Part shown: in pieces, positions 33,587 through 42,632 of the stretch
Position numbering within the stretch: the first letter of the stretch is position 1
How the letters are laid out: each line of letters starts with the position of its first letter
Assembly (NCBI GenBank): GCA_965219165.1
Contig: CBDCMW010000002.1
Span: 3,678,419-3,742,418 of the forward strand
Direction: 5' to 3'
Origin: Aldehydirespirator sp965219165
Lineage (GTDB): Bacteria; Actinomycetota; Acidimicrobiia; Acidimicrobiales; Aldehydirespiratoraceae
Length of the DNA stretch: 64,000 nt
Notes under the pieces: generated by a model
What the model was told of the DNA's origin: nothing
Seen by the model: only the letters and a program-made list of their open reading frames with translations
Database searches by the model: none
Translations under genes and position numbers: made by a program

Positions 33587-34210
33587 CCGCTCACGGATCC
33601 GGTCGCGGGCGCCTGGAACAAGGCGAAGGGGACATCGGCAGGAAGGCACAACTTCTGGACGTACCGGAGAGGCAGCGCCTCCACGAGCAGGCTGGCGCGG
33701 ACGAGCACCGGCGACGGCGACCGCTGGCCGTTCGTCCAGCAGCTCTATCGAGGCGACTTCGACACGGTTCTGGCGGAGCGGGTCACGCAGTTCGTCGACG
33801 GCGACGGCCTCGACGAACTGTTCGACGATGTGGCATCGTTCGAGGTCACGTCGGGCGCGCATCCCGACGAGAGCGCGGCCGCGCTGCTCTCGGAGATCGC
33901 CGACGATCCAGAGCCCGCCGTCCCGCCAAGCGTGCTGAGCCCCCTCGCCGTCATCAATCACGGCAATACGACGATGCAATCGACTCTGTGGTGGCCGCAC
34001 CGGCTCGCCTCGCCGCCCGCGTCGATCGAGTCCAGGACAGCCCGCAGCCTGAGAATCCGGGGCGCGGTCGTACATCAGGCCGTCCGAATCGACCTATCCG
34101 AGCCGATCCCTCTCACTGCGCTGACTGGCGCGACGGAGCTCGGCGACGGCCCCGACGACTCCACCCTCGACGACACGAGGCACGGCTCCAGGACCGAGAT
34201 GCCCGTCTAG
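33587..34210 (+). pseudogene. Orphan coding fragment without a start
   Basis: A frame open since the DUF4143 stop reads DPVAGAWNKAKGTSAGRHNF, DRWPFVQQLYRGDFDTVLAE, VTQFVDGDGLDELFDDVASF and PSVLSPLAVINHGNTTMQST before ending at 34210. Composition and codon use look like genuine coding sequence, but there is no start codon with a ribosome site before GTG 33830, and upstream lies repeat copy A. I do not recognise the family. Most likely it is the 3' part of a gene whose 5' end was lost. Confidence 0.4.
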
Positions 34211-34264
34211 GCCCTGCCCGTCTAGGCCCTGCCCGGCCGCAACCGCGCCCCGCGCACCACAAGT

Positions 34265-34346
34265 TCGTGAAGGCTCACCTATTCATGCAGATTGCAAGTA
34301 CTACTTTCAATCTGCATAGCAGCGACCGGTCGTCCGAACTTCACGA
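34265..34346. repeat. Nested inverted-repeat element
   Basis: Inner arms ATGCAGATTG (34285-34294) and CAATCTGCAT (34308-34317) are perfect with a 13-base loop. Outer arms TCGTGAAG (34265-34272) and CTTCACGA (34339-34346) are also perfect. The whole could fold as a long interrupted hairpin or mark a small mobile element. It lies in a gene-poor stretch. Confidence 0.6.
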
Positions 34347-34390
34347 TCGTGACCTCGCATCGGTAGGTTGCGGACGGCAGGGGGAGAGCT

Positions 34391-34506
34391 GTGAGCACTG
34401 TGCGAGCTGCGACGCTGGTGGGGCCCGAGCGGCTGGAGCTGGCAGCCCGGCGCTGAGAGCCACGATGGAGCTGATCGAGTCGACCGGGTTCAAGCCCGAG
34501 GAATGA
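34391..34506 (+). pseudogene. Small fused remnant, possibly alcohol-dehydrogenase-like ends
   Basis: GTG 34391, behind a GGGGAG site, reads MSTVRAATLVGPERLELAAR and stops within 22 codons. A neighbouring frame continues ALRATMELIESTGFKPEE to a TGA at 34506. The first part resembles the N-terminus of zinc-type alcohol dehydrogenases and the second a C-terminus. Together they look like a gene from which the middle was deleted. The family guess is weak. Confidence 0.2.
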
Positions 34507-34551
34507 GCCAATCCGCACCTCGGGTCAACCCTGCTGAGACTGTCGTGCCTC

Positions 34552-35796
34552 CTATTTTCGCGATGGCTTGACGAATGGCAGTCTCGATAGAGAGACCGGA
34601 ACATCGATCGGTTGTTCACTCTCATCCCATCTCAAGAAAACAGCATCATTAGAATCTTGGTGAGCTGGCAAGTGGGCGAACCCGACTATTTCCTTGAGGT
34701 TCGAACTCCAACCGATGCTCGTGGCGTATCCAGTTGCCCTACCCCCACTTAGCAGCTTCATGGGGGGGACGCGCCGAATCTTTCCGTTGACGATGGGCAT
34801 CTCATCACGCTCCAAATATGACAATACAAGCTGACGCCAATCAACTCTCATAGCCCACATACGACGTCCGATATCCTTAGCTTGACCTTCCGCAACGAGT
34901 ACATTTCTTCCGACAAAGTCACCCTTTTCGAAATCCACAAAGCGTCCGAGATTTATCTCGTAAGGCGATGCCCTATACGCATCATCTATCAGACCATAAC
35001 TATGCGCCTTTACGACATCTGGACCAGCTCGTGCATAATCAATAGCGGGAAGCACCATGCCAGCCTCAACGCGAACGATGTCTTGAGACGCGTGCCCACA
35101 CGGCTCGATCGAGGCCCCAGTAGGTGTAGAGACAAGCGCCTCCCAAACATCATTTCCGGCTTCCGGGGGAACCCAGAACTCATAGCCTTTGACGCCCGTG
35201 AATCCCGTGCGCCAAACGTGCACCGGTGCCGAGGAGATTCTTGCTCGGCGGCCGCGTGAGAACTCTAGATCAGACCAGTATTGTCCGGTCGCTTCTTGGA
35301 GAATCGACAGCGCGCTAGGTCCTTGCAGTGCGAGAATCCCAAAGCGATCTGTGACGTCTTCAAAATCAACGTCTAGCCAACCGCGCTGCTCCGACAGCCA
35401 TCGATTCATCAACCCTGCTGTGACGATGAAGTCAGTCTCGCTAAGTCGTAGCAGCATGCCTTCAACGATGACCTTCCCATGATCATCGCACCATGGTGTG
35501 TAGTATGCATGATCGATGGCAATCCGCGTCGCATCGCGCGGAATGAGTCGATTGATGAAACGCTCTGCATCCGGCCCATGAATATGAATCTTGGCCAGAG
35601 GTGACTTGTCCTCCAGCATTGCAGCGTTACGGATTGCAGCAACTTCCACTGCGATACCGGCAAAGAACTCGGGCAGCGCATTATCACCCCAGGTCACCCA
35701 AGCTCCGTTCACATTCGCCATTCGAGCTGCAGCAGTGAAAGGACTAAAGGCGAATAGTCGATCAGTTAGTGGGGAACCAAGGAACTCTAGACTCAT
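34552..35796 (-). CDS. GcvT-family folate-dependent methyl/aminomethyltransferase
   Basis: 414-aa enzyme of the glycine-cleavage T-protein fold. Landmarks: HIHGPDAERFINRLIPRDAT, YTPWCDDHGKVIVEGMLLRL, FGILALQGPSALSILQEATG, VWRTGFTGVKGYEFWVPPEA and RVEAGMVLP. These build the tetrahydrofolate-binding T-protein core; the family includes sarcosine/dimethylglycine, DMSP and aryl-methyl demethylases. ATG 35796 begins five bases after the regulator gene; the frame extends to 35847 without support. The gene is visibly poorer in G+C than its surroundings. It is the last gene of the BMP transporter operon, so the substrate is probably what that transporter imports. Confidence 0.82.
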   Translation of the reverse strand: MSLEFLGSPLTDRLFAFSPFTAAARMANVNGAWVTWGDNALPEFFAGIAVEVAAIRNAAMLEDKSPLAKIHIHGPDAERFINRLIPRDATRIAIDHAYYTPWCDDHGKVIVEGMLLRLSETDFIVTAGLMNRWLSEQRGWLDVDFEDVTDRFGILALQGPSALSILQEATGQYWSDLEFSRGRRARISSAPVHVWRTGFTGVKGYEFWVPPEAGNDVWEALVSTPTGASIEPCGHASQDIVRVEAGMVLPAIDYARAGPDVVKAHSYGLIDDAYRASPYEINLGRFVDFEKGDFVGRNVLVAEGQAKDIGRRMWAMRVDWRQLVLSYLERDEMPIVNGKIRRVPPMKLLSGGRATGYATSIGWSSNLKEIVGFAHLPAHQDSNDAVFLRWDESEQPIDVPVSLSRLPFVKPSRK

Positions 35797-35800
35797 CGGA

Positions 35801-36403
35801 CTAGATTTCCGCAGGCAGAACGACAATATTGAGAAGTCGGGCCTCATGATCTCCGCCGACCCACCGGTGAGGCACGTTCGCCACGAATACGATCGTGTCC
35901 CCAGCTTCTAGAGTCTCGACTCCGTGACCTTCAAGCTCGACGGAAACAGTGCCCTCTAAGACATACAGGATCTCGTCACCGGCATGTGTCCATGCAGGAT
36001 CGCTTCTGAATCCGGGGGGCACGAGACACTCACGTATCTCCATACGTCGGCGCGGAGTCGATGTGAGCATCCGAGCAAGCTGCGGGGGCTCCGCGTCGTC
36101 AGCGCTGCCCCACACGCCCTCGTCACGCCGGACAACACTCACGATTGGTTCCGCGCCCTCAACTAGGAGTTCGGGTGCGGTAATCTTGAGTGCGCCTGCG
36201 ATTCTGTAGAGCGCGCCCAGACTGACGTTCGTCAACCCGTTCTCGACCTGGCTCAGAAAACCAGTGGACAACCCCGTCTCCCGGGCTACGTCTGCGAGCG
36301 TCATTCCCCGGTCGGTGCGGACGAGGCGGATCCTCTGTCCGAGCAGCGCGATGTTGACCGTTTCGCGTTCGCTAGACACGGCATCATTCCTTGTTCTCTG
36401 CAT
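35801..36403 (-). CDS. XRE-family regulator with cupin sensor domain
   Basis: 200-aa transcription factor. An N-terminal helix-turn-helix (about 20-75: IRLVRTDRGMTLADVARETG, LSTGFLSQVENGLTNVSLGA) is followed by a C-terminal cupin (about 115-195: VPPGFRSDPAWTHAGDEILY, VLEGTVSVELEGHGVETLEA, FVANVPHRWVGG). This class often controls uptake and catabolism of amino acids, polyamines or methylated amines, with the cupin binding the effector. It lies between the permease and the terminal GcvT gene, so it probably regulates this operon. Base composition is lower in G+C than the neighbours, as for the GcvT gene. Confidence 0.88.
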   Translation of the reverse strand: MQRTRNDAVSSERETVNIALLGQRIRLVRTDRGMTLADVARETGLSTGFLSQVENGLTNVSLGALYRIAGALKITAPELLVEGAEPIVSVVRRDEGVWGSADDAEPPQLARMLTSTPRRRMEIRECLVPPGFRSDPAWTHAGDEILYVLEGTVSVELEGHGVETLEAGDTIVFVANVPHRWVGGDHEARLLNIVVLPAEI

Positions 36404-36415
36404 CGTTGCGCTCCT

Positions 36416-37489
36416 TCACGGGCGGGGTACAGGGGTCGCCAGGTATCTCGGCATATTTGTCTCGCGGCTGCTGGCGAGGAGGGCCACGAGCGCAACTGCG
36501 TATTGCGCGGCAAGCCAGATCTGGCCGGGTAGGGACACGTCAGGACGGACCACAAGAAGAACGAGTGAGGCCACAAACACTGCCGCCAGCGGGCCAATGG
36601 TTCGTAGCCCGGCCGCCTCGGTGCGTCTGAGACTTCGCCAGAGCAGGAATGCGGCGATGACGCCGATCAGCATCCACACCGACGCCGGAACAGCTGACTC
36701 GGCCTGGAGTCTCAGCTGGAGGGCGTCGGCGGCGCCGAACAGCAGTGCGCCGATCAACACGCCAGCAGGCCGCCATCGGCCGAACACCAGGATGGCGATC
36801 GCGATGAAGCCCCGTCCTGACGTCATGGCCTCTCGGAAGACGCCGACCGAGCCGACGGACAGGTAGGCGCCTGCCAAGCCTGCGAAGGCGCCCGTTATCG
36901 ACGTCGCCACCCACTGGGTGCGAAGAGGGCTCACTCCGGCGGCGCTCGCGGAAGACGGGTTCTGTCCCGTCGCACGGATCTCGAGTCCTAGGCCGGTCCG
37001 ACCGAGCATCAGGGCAACCGCCCCGATCAGCAGGAACGCAACATATCCGAGCAGATTCTGCTCGAAGAGCGCCCCGCCGATCCAGGGGATCTCGCTGAGG
37101 ACGGGAATGGCGATCGGGTCGAGTCTGTCGATCGGTGGCGAGCCGTCGGGAAAGGCCCGCTCCAGCGCGTAGTTGGTGGCGCCCAACGCGAGGATGTTGA
37201 GCCCGATCCCGACGACTACCTGGTCTCCTCGCAGGCCTATCGCGACGGTAGCCATAAGGAGGCCCCCGAACCCTCCGGCCAGAATGGCGGCCACGATGCC
37301 CACAGTGATGCTCCCACTTCCCTCTGCCGCCCAATAGCCGACGAACGCGCCTGACAGCATCATGCCTTCGAGTCCCAGGTTCAGCACTCCGGAGCGTTCG
37401 GAGATGAGCTCGCCGGTCGCGGCCAATAGCAGCGGGACCGCCAGCCGGACGGTGGCTGCCAGCCACAGCGCGTCGAAGGGATCCATCAC
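36416..37489 (-). CDS. BMP-type ABC transporter permease (second)
   Basis: 357-aa inner-membrane permease of the branched-chain/sugar BPD_transp_2 class, as in nucleoside (YufQ/NupQ-like) importers. N-terminal landmarks are PLLLAATGELISERSGVLNL then GLEGMMLSGAFVGYWAA; about nine hydrophobic helices follow. The C-terminal tail ends at PRYLATPVPRP. Start ATG 37489 overlaps the upstream permease stop by four bases. Confidence 0.85.
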   Translation of the reverse strand: MMDPFDALWLAATVRLAVPLLLAATGELISERSGVLNLGLEGMMLSGAFVGYWAAEGSGSITVGIVAAILAGGFGGLLMATVAIGLRGDQVVVGIGLNILALGATNYALERAFPDGSPPIDRLDPIAIPVLSEIPWIGGALFEQNLLGYVAFLLIGAVALMLGRTGLGLEIRATGQNPSSASAAGVSPLRTQWVATSITGAFAGLAGAYLSVGSVGVFREAMTSGRGFIAIAILVFGRWRPAGVLIGALLFGAADALQLRLQAESAVPASVWMLIGVIAAFLLWRSLRRTEAAGLRTIGPLAAVFVASLVLLVVRPDVSLPGQIWLAAQYAVALVALLASSRETNMPRYLATPVPRP

Positions 37490-38580
37490 AACCCCGTCGC
37501 CGTCTGATGCACCGCGTCGCGTTCAGACGCTGCCGACCGGAGACGTTCCCAGCGATGCTCGAGCAGGACACTGGCCGCCACGGCGAGGATGATCAGACCC
37601 TGTACCACCAGCACGATCTCGGAGGAGACCCCCGCTCGAGACTGCAGCGCACCCCCTCCTTGGCGCAGGGTGGCAATGAGGAGGGCCGCGGGCAGCACGC
37701 CTGGAATCGAGTTGCGAGCGAGTAGAGCGACGACGATGCCGTCATATCCATAATTCGCGCTGAAGTTGTCGGACACCGTTGTGATTTCGCCAGCCAGAAT
37801 CCGGGAGCTGCCGGCGAGGCCTGCCAGCGCGCCCGACATGAGCAGGGCAAGCACTCCGAAGCGGGTCGGAGACACGTCCATGTGGCGGGACATTTGGGGA
37901 TTGGCACCGACCATGTCGAAGCGGAAGCCCAACGTCGTCCTAGCCAGCACGATCCAGGTGAGGCCGATCAGGGCGACCACGAGGACAACATCCCAATGGA
38001 GTGCGGTGCCCGCGAACATCTCGGGCCACTGGGCCGAGTCCCTGACGCTCTCGCTGCGGGCGAACCCGCTGCCCTTGTCCTGCATGGGGCCCCGAATGAG
38101 CCAGGCGAGCACCTGGATGGCGATGAGGTTGAGCATCAGAGTGGTGAGAATCTCGCTCGCTCCGGCTCGCGCCCACATCCATGCCGCGATGCCGGCATAG
38201 AGCGCTCCGCCAACGAGTCCAGCCGCCACGGCTACCAGCAGATGGGCCGGCCCCAAAGGCATCTCGACGTTGATGCCGACCCATCCCGCCGCCAGCCCTC
38301 CCGCGATGATCTGCCCCTCGAGGCCGATGTTGATGCGCCTCACCCGGAAGGCCACGATCCAGCCGGTGGCGGCGAGCATGATCGGGATGAGTTTGCTGAG
38401 CGTCGACGCGGCCGGGCGAGACCCGCCGTACGCCCCCTGAAACAGCGCGTCGACCACTGCTCCGAGATCGTGGCCGTTGAGAACCAGGATCAACGCCGAT
38501 GTCAACAGAGCTAGACAAAGCGCGACGCCGGAGGCCAGCACCGGTCGAAAGGCGGTGGATCGAGTCGGCTGCCACCTCAC
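37486..38580 (-). CDS. BMP-type ABC transporter permease (first)
   Basis: 364-aa permease, partner of the 36416 gene (YufP/NupP-like). Motifs INIGLEGQIIAGGLAAGWVG and ASEILTTLMLNLIAIQVLAW are characteristic of the class, and about nine helices are visible. It overlaps both its neighbours by four bases, so the three transporter genes are translationally coupled. Confidence 0.85.
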   Translation of the reverse strand: MRWQPTRSTAFRPVLASGVALCLALLTSALILVLNGHDLGAVVDALFQGAYGGSRPAASTLSKLIPIMLAATGWIVAFRVRRINIGLEGQIIAGGLAAGWVGINVEMPLGPAHLLVAVAAGLVGGALYAGIAAWMWARAGASEILTTLMLNLIAIQVLAWLIRGPMQDKGSGFARSESVRDSAQWPEMFAGTALHWDVVLVVALIGLTWIVLARTTLGFRFDMVGANPQMSRHMDVSPTRFGVLALLMSGALAGLAGSSRILAGEITTVSDNFSANYGYDGIVVALLARNSIPGVLPAALLIATLRQGGGALQSRAGVSSEIVLVVQGLIILAVAASVLLEHRWERLRSAASERDAVHQTATGL

Positions 38581-40115
38581 GCCGACGCGCCCGTCATCTT
38601 CAGGCCAATGTCGGTGAGGTCCGCTTCACCGGGGCGCATCACCTCGCTCGGCCTGCCTTTGAACAACACGACGAACCGGTCCGACAGAGCCAGGATCTCG
38701 TCGAGCTCCTCTGAAATGAGCGCTACCGCGCCGCCCGCGGCCCGGAAGGTCCGTATGACCTGGTAGACGAACTCGATGGCGCCGACGTCGAGGCCTCGGG
38801 TCGGATGGACGGCGACGAGCAACTCCGGGCGGTTGTGCATCTCGCGTGCGATCACTGCCTTCTGCTGGTTCCCTCCCGAGAGATCGGAGAAGGCGGCGTG
38901 CAAACCCGGCGCGCGGATGTCGAACTGTTCGCACAGTCTCGTGCAGTGCTGATCGATAGCGCCGAACTGCAGCCACCCCCGCTTCGACAGCGGCGCGACG
39001 GCAAAGTCGCGATACATCAGGTTGTCCCGCAGCGAGCGATCGACTGCACTGCCGACGGCATGCCGGTCGGCGGGAATCAGCCCCGTGGCTGAGCGTCCAT
39101 CGTCCCCCGGGCTCGACGTCTCCGGCGACGCGTAGTGCAGTACCTCGCCCTCGGTCAGCGCTGCCAGTCCAGTCAACACGTCGGCGAGCGTGCTCTGGCC
39201 ATTGCCCTCCACCCCAGCAACCCCGAAGACTTCACCCTGGTGCACGGTGAAGGAGACGTCGTCGAGATTCGCGTCGTGCAGAGCTGAGGCGGTGGAGACC
39301 GCTCTCAGCTCGAGGACTGGATCTCCGGGTGTGTTGGGGGCGTTCCTTGAGAGCAGCGAGACGTCTCGGCCCACCATCATCCTGGCGATGGTCTTCTCGT
39401 CGGCGTCGGAAGCGTCAACGGTTCCGATCTTCTGGCCGCGACGCAGCACGGTGCAACGGTCGGCGACGGCAAGGGCTTCATGGAGCTTGTGATCGATGAA
39501 GACGATGGACTTGCCGTCCTCGACCAGCGACCTGATCACCTGTTGGAGGCCGGTCCACTCGACCGGTGACAGCACCGCGGTCGGTTCGTCCATGATCAGG
39601 ATCTCCGCCCCTCCGAAGAGGGCCTTGACGATCTCGACCCGCTGCTGGAGCCCGATGGGGAGGTCGCCAACCGTGGCGTGCGGGCTCACTTCCAAGCTGT
39701 GCTGCGACGAGAAGTCTGCGAGTTCCGACGCGAGCCGGGAGAGCCGGCTGCGTCGCCACCACGGGATCCCGAGGGCCACGTTCTCGCAGACCGTGAGGTT
39801 GTCCACCAACTCGAAGTGCTGAAACACCATTCCGATTCCGGCTGCCTTGGCGTCGCGGGGACTGCGGAGCCGCATCGGCTGGCCGTGAACTGAGACGGTT
39901 CCCCGGTCAGGGCGCACGAGCCCGTAGAGAATCTTCATCAGTGTGCTCTTGCCCGCTCCGTTCTCGCCCAGCAGGGCGTGGACTTCGCCCGCGCGGAGGT
40001 CGAAGTCGACATCCGAGCAGGCGAGCAGGCTTCCGTAGGCCTTGCTGATGCCCTCAGCGTGCAGCACCGCAGACGACGCCGGTTCCGAAGGAGTCTTGTC
40101 TTGGTGTCCCGGCAC
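38577..40115 (-). CDS. BMP-type ABC transporter ATPase with two nucleotide-binding domains
   Basis: 512-aa duplicated ATPase as in sugar and nucleoside importers (YufO-like). The first domain has Walker A GENGAGKST near residue 54 and signature LPIGLQQRVEIVKALF, with DEPTAVLSP. The second domain has a degenerate Walker A (AGVEGNGQSTL) and signature DLSGGNQQKAVIAREM followed by HPTRGLDVGAIEF. Such asymmetry is normal for the family. Start is GTG 40115. It lies between GcvT-like and permease genes in the same operon. Confidence 0.9.
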   Translation of the reverse strand: MPGHQDKTPSEPASSAVLHAEGISKAYGSLLACSDVDFDLRAGEVHALLGENGAGKSTLMKILYGLVRPDRGTVSVHGQPMRLRSPRDAKAAGIGMVFQHFELVDNLTVCENVALGIPWWRRSRLSRLASELADFSSQHSLEVSPHATVGDLPIGLQQRVEIVKALFGGAEILIMDEPTAVLSPVEWTGLQQVIRSLVEDGKSIVFIDHKLHEALAVADRCTVLRRGQKIGTVDASDADEKTIARMMVGRDVSLLSRNAPNTPGDPVLELRAVSTASALHDANLDDVSFTVHQGEVFGVAGVEGNGQSTLADVLTGLAALTEGEVLHYASPETSSPGDDGRSATGLIPADRHAVGSAVDRSLRDNLMYRDFAVAPLSKRGWLQFGAIDQHCTRLCEQFDIRAPGLHAAFSDLSGGNQQKAVIAREMHNRPELLVAVHPTRGLDVGAIEFVYQVIRTFRAAGGAVALISEELDEILALSDRFVVLFKGRPSEVMRPGEADLTDIGLKMTGASA

Positions 40116-40139
40116 AGCCGATGGGGTGTCCTCGCCGGA

Positions 40140-41492
40140 TCAGGATCCGGCCGCGAGGTTCTCGGCGCGCTTGCGTGACACGAACGGGGGATCGACCACC
40201 GTGGCCCGTATCTCCATCGTCGGGAACTCGCCGCCGCCCCAGCTGATGGCGACCTCTGTTCCCGGCTCGGTCAACTCCACGTCGATGCGGCCGAAGGAGA
40301 ACACTCGGCGAACTATCGGGCTGTAGCAGACGCTCGTCGCCCATCCAACCTGCTGCCCATCGTGGACGATCGGGAAGGCCTCGGGAAACAGCGGATGGGG
40401 GAATTGGATCGGCGGCGGCGACGGTTCGTCCCTGAACTGAGCCGCGTACAGCTCGATCACGTCGTCGCTGTTCCAGACCAGCCCCTTCATCCGCCGGGCC
40501 GGGCCGCCTGCGTCGATCTCCGCCTGCAGCGCGGCCTTGCCCATGAAGTCGTCCTCGCGGTCGAGTCCTACGAGATAGTCGAGGTTGAGCTCGAACGGTG
40601 AGCAATAGCTCATCTCCGGATCGAGCTGGTTGCGGCGCAGAATGCCGGGATCCCCCTCGAAGGCGCACTGATAGTCGAAGTGCAGCATCACCAGCCCGGC
40701 CTCGGCCCGGGTCAGCCTCGACGTGTAGTTGCCGAGGAAGCCGAGCCCGTGCTTGCGACCTACTTCGACGAGATGAGCGATGAGGTCGTTGGTTCGATCG
40801 GCTTCGACGTAGATCTCGTAGCCGACCTCGCCGGTGAATCCCTGCCGCAGGATCTCACACGGTATGCCTGCGATCTCGGTGGCCTGCAGCCGGGAGAAGC
40901 GGAGCCTCTCCATCGACTGCCCGGCGGCGTCGTTCATCAGCGCGGTGGAGTTCGGTCCCTGGATCGACATCAGGCAGTACTGGGTGCGAATGTCCTCGAT
41001 CCGCACATCGAAATGGCCGACCTCTACCACGTCACGCAGCCAGCTCTCGATCTCATCCGTCGTGATCATGTACGCGTCCTGCGACACACGCGTGATCAGA
41101 GGATCCTGGACGACCTTCCCGTCCTCGCGGACCAACACCGTGTACATCGACTGGCCGACTTCAATGTCGGCGAAGTCCTTCCTCGTCTGGATGAACCTCA
41201 TGAACGCGTGAACATCCGGACCCGAGACGTTGAACTTGCAGATCGGACTCCAGTCGCCGATCACCACGGTCTCACGGAGCTGGAGCGCCTCCCGGTGCCA
41301 GCCGACGTACTCGTCCACGATCAGGAACGGGCCCCATTGCGTCCATTTCTGGGCCTTGCTGGCCAACTCCATCTGCCCGGCGCCGGGAACGAAGAACATG
41401 GGCCGCTCCGCTCCCAGCGGGAGGCCTGTTCTCATGGCCAACTGGTACCGATCCTGGCCGTAGGCGCCGCGACAGTTCTCTACCTCGTGCAT
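40140..41492 (-). CDS. GcvT-family folate-dependent methyltransferase (second)
   Basis: 450-aa T-protein-fold enzyme, different from the 34552 gene. N-terminal block GPFLIVDEYVGWHREALQLR and VVIGDWSPICKFNVSGPDVH, then YTVLVREDGKVVQDPLITRV, YCLMSIQGPNSTALMNDAAG and ILRQGFTGEVGYEIYVEADR. The C-terminal beta-barrel follows PFELNLDYLVGLDREDDFMG. Length and N-terminus are closer to O-/N-demethylase types such as LigM than to housekeeping GcvT, but the substrate is not evident. It is the second gene of the operon, straight after the BMP lipoprotein, so it should act on the imported compound. Confidence 0.82.
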   Translation of the reverse strand: MHEVENCRGAYGQDRYQLAMRTGLPLGAERPMFFVPGAGQMELASKAQKWTQWGPFLIVDEYVGWHREALQLRETVVIGDWSPICKFNVSGPDVHAFMRFIQTRKDFADIEVGQSMYTVLVREDGKVVQDPLITRVSQDAYMITTDEIESWLRDVVEVGHFDVRIEDIRTQYCLMSIQGPNSTALMNDAAGQSMERLRFSRLQATEIAGIPCEILRQGFTGEVGYEIYVEADRTNDLIAHLVEVGRKHGLGFLGNYTSRLTRAEAGLVMLHFDYQCAFEGDPGILRRNQLDPEMSYCSPFELNLDYLVGLDREDDFMGKAALQAEIDAGGPARRMKGLVWNSDDVIELYAAQFRDEPSPPPIQFPHPLFPEAFPIVHDGQQVGWATSVCYSPIVRRVFSFGRIDVELTEPGTEVAISWGGGEFPTMEIRATVVDPPFVSRKRAENLAAGS

Positions 41493-41528
41493 CGCCTGTC
41501 TCTTGGTGATGGTCGTGAGTTGCTGAGG

Positions 41529-42632
41529 CTAGACCCCGGGCGGCAACTCGATGGATCCGTCGTTGATACCGGCCAGGAGGTCGGCAACCGTGGCCTCCAG
41601 GTCCGCGGAGGCGTAGTCGGGGCAGAGCACGAATGACTGGATGCTCGGGTCCTCGACTCCCCACAGAGTGAGGTCGGTCGGCATGGAGCCAGCCAGGAAC
41701 GCCGACACCATCGTGTCGACCTGAGCGAGGGAACTCAGCGTCGCCGTGCCCACCAGCTGGGTCGAGCGACCGCACTGCGGGAAGATGACGCTGAAGATCT
41801 TGACGTCTTCGCCGCTCTCGTCGACCGCCTGGAGCACTCCCTCAAGTCCGGAGTTCACGAAGGCGAAGAGGACATCCGCGCCGGCCGCGATCTGGGCGGC
41901 TGCAGCTTCCTTCGCGCCAGCCACGTCCTCGAAGTCGCCGACGACGGTGGAGACGGTCTCGATCTCGGGGTTCACAGAGGTGGCCCCGCCCGAGAACGCA
42001 TCAGCCGACTGGGTTGTGGGCGGGATCTCAAGCCCACCGATGAATCCGACCTTGTTGGTCTGCGTGAGGTCGGCGGCGATCACACCGGCGGGATAGGCGG
42101 GCACGCCCTGGCGGACGATGTAGATGTGAAGATTGGGGTCGTCGGTGGCCTGCCCGTTGACGATCGCGAACTCGACCTCGGGGAACTCGGGCGCCACGAT
42201 CGTGCCAGCCTCGGCGAACTGGGCGCCGACGCCTATGACGAGATCGTTCGTCGCCGCGAGATTGCGCAGGGCGTCAACCGTTTGCTCCGGGTCGCCGGCG
42301 TTGTCCTGCACGGCGATCGTCAATCCGTAGGCCTGCTCCGCCGCAAGCAGCCCGTCGTAGTAGGACTGACTGAACCCACCGTCATTCCTTGCGGTAGGCA
42401 GAGCGAGGCCGACCGTCGGCGGCTCTTCAGCCGGCTCCTCCACGGCGGGTTCCTCTACGGCGGGTTCCTCTACGGCGGGTTCCTCTACGGCGGGTTCCTC
42501 TGCGGCCGTTGTTGCGGCCGGGGCCGATTCGTCGTCGGCAACTTCGCTGTCGCCGCCGTCGTCACCGCAGGACGCTGCGACCAGAGCGAAGGCGAGGAGC
42601 AGCGGAAGAAGTCTGAGTGCTCGAGTTGACAC
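41529..42632 (-). CDS. BMP-family substrate-binding lipoprotein
   Basis: 367-aa lipoprotein starting at GTG 42632 behind GGAGGG. The lipobox is LVAASCGDD near residue 24. A repeated EEPAV linker (four 15-bp units at 42441-42500) tethers the binding domain. The core fits the basic membrane protein family: VGLALPTARNDGGFSQSYYD, DLVIGVGAQFAEAGTIVAPE, NKVGFIGGLEIPP and ADVLFAFVNSGLEGVLQAVD. Members bind nucleosides or related ligands. First gene of the seven-gene minus-strand operon; upstream is an AT-rich promoter zone. Confidence 0.9.
   Translation of the reverse strand: MSTRALRLLPLLLAFALVAASCGDDGGDSEVADDESAPAATTAAEEPAVEEPAVEEPAVEEPAVEEPAEEPPTVGLALPTARNDGGFSQSYYDGLLAAEQAYGLTIAVQDNAGDPEQTVDALRNLAATNDLVIGVGAQFAEAGTIVAPEFPEVEFAIVNGQATDDPNLHIYIVRQGVPAYPAGVIAADLTQTNKVGFIGGLEIPPTTQSADAFSGGATSVNPEIETVSTVVGDFEDVAGAKEAAAAQIAAGADVLFAFVNSGLEGVLQAVDESGEDVKIFSVIFPQCGRSTQLVGTATLSSLAQVDTMVSAFLAGSMPTDLTLWGVEDPSIQSFVLCPDYASADLEATVADLLAGINDGSIELPPGV

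Noticed and set aside
32327..34075. 582-codon minus-strand frame opposite the DUF4143 gene
   Set aside because: The plus strand has clear ATPase motifs; the minus reading is a shadow. It only happens to pass through repeat copy A.
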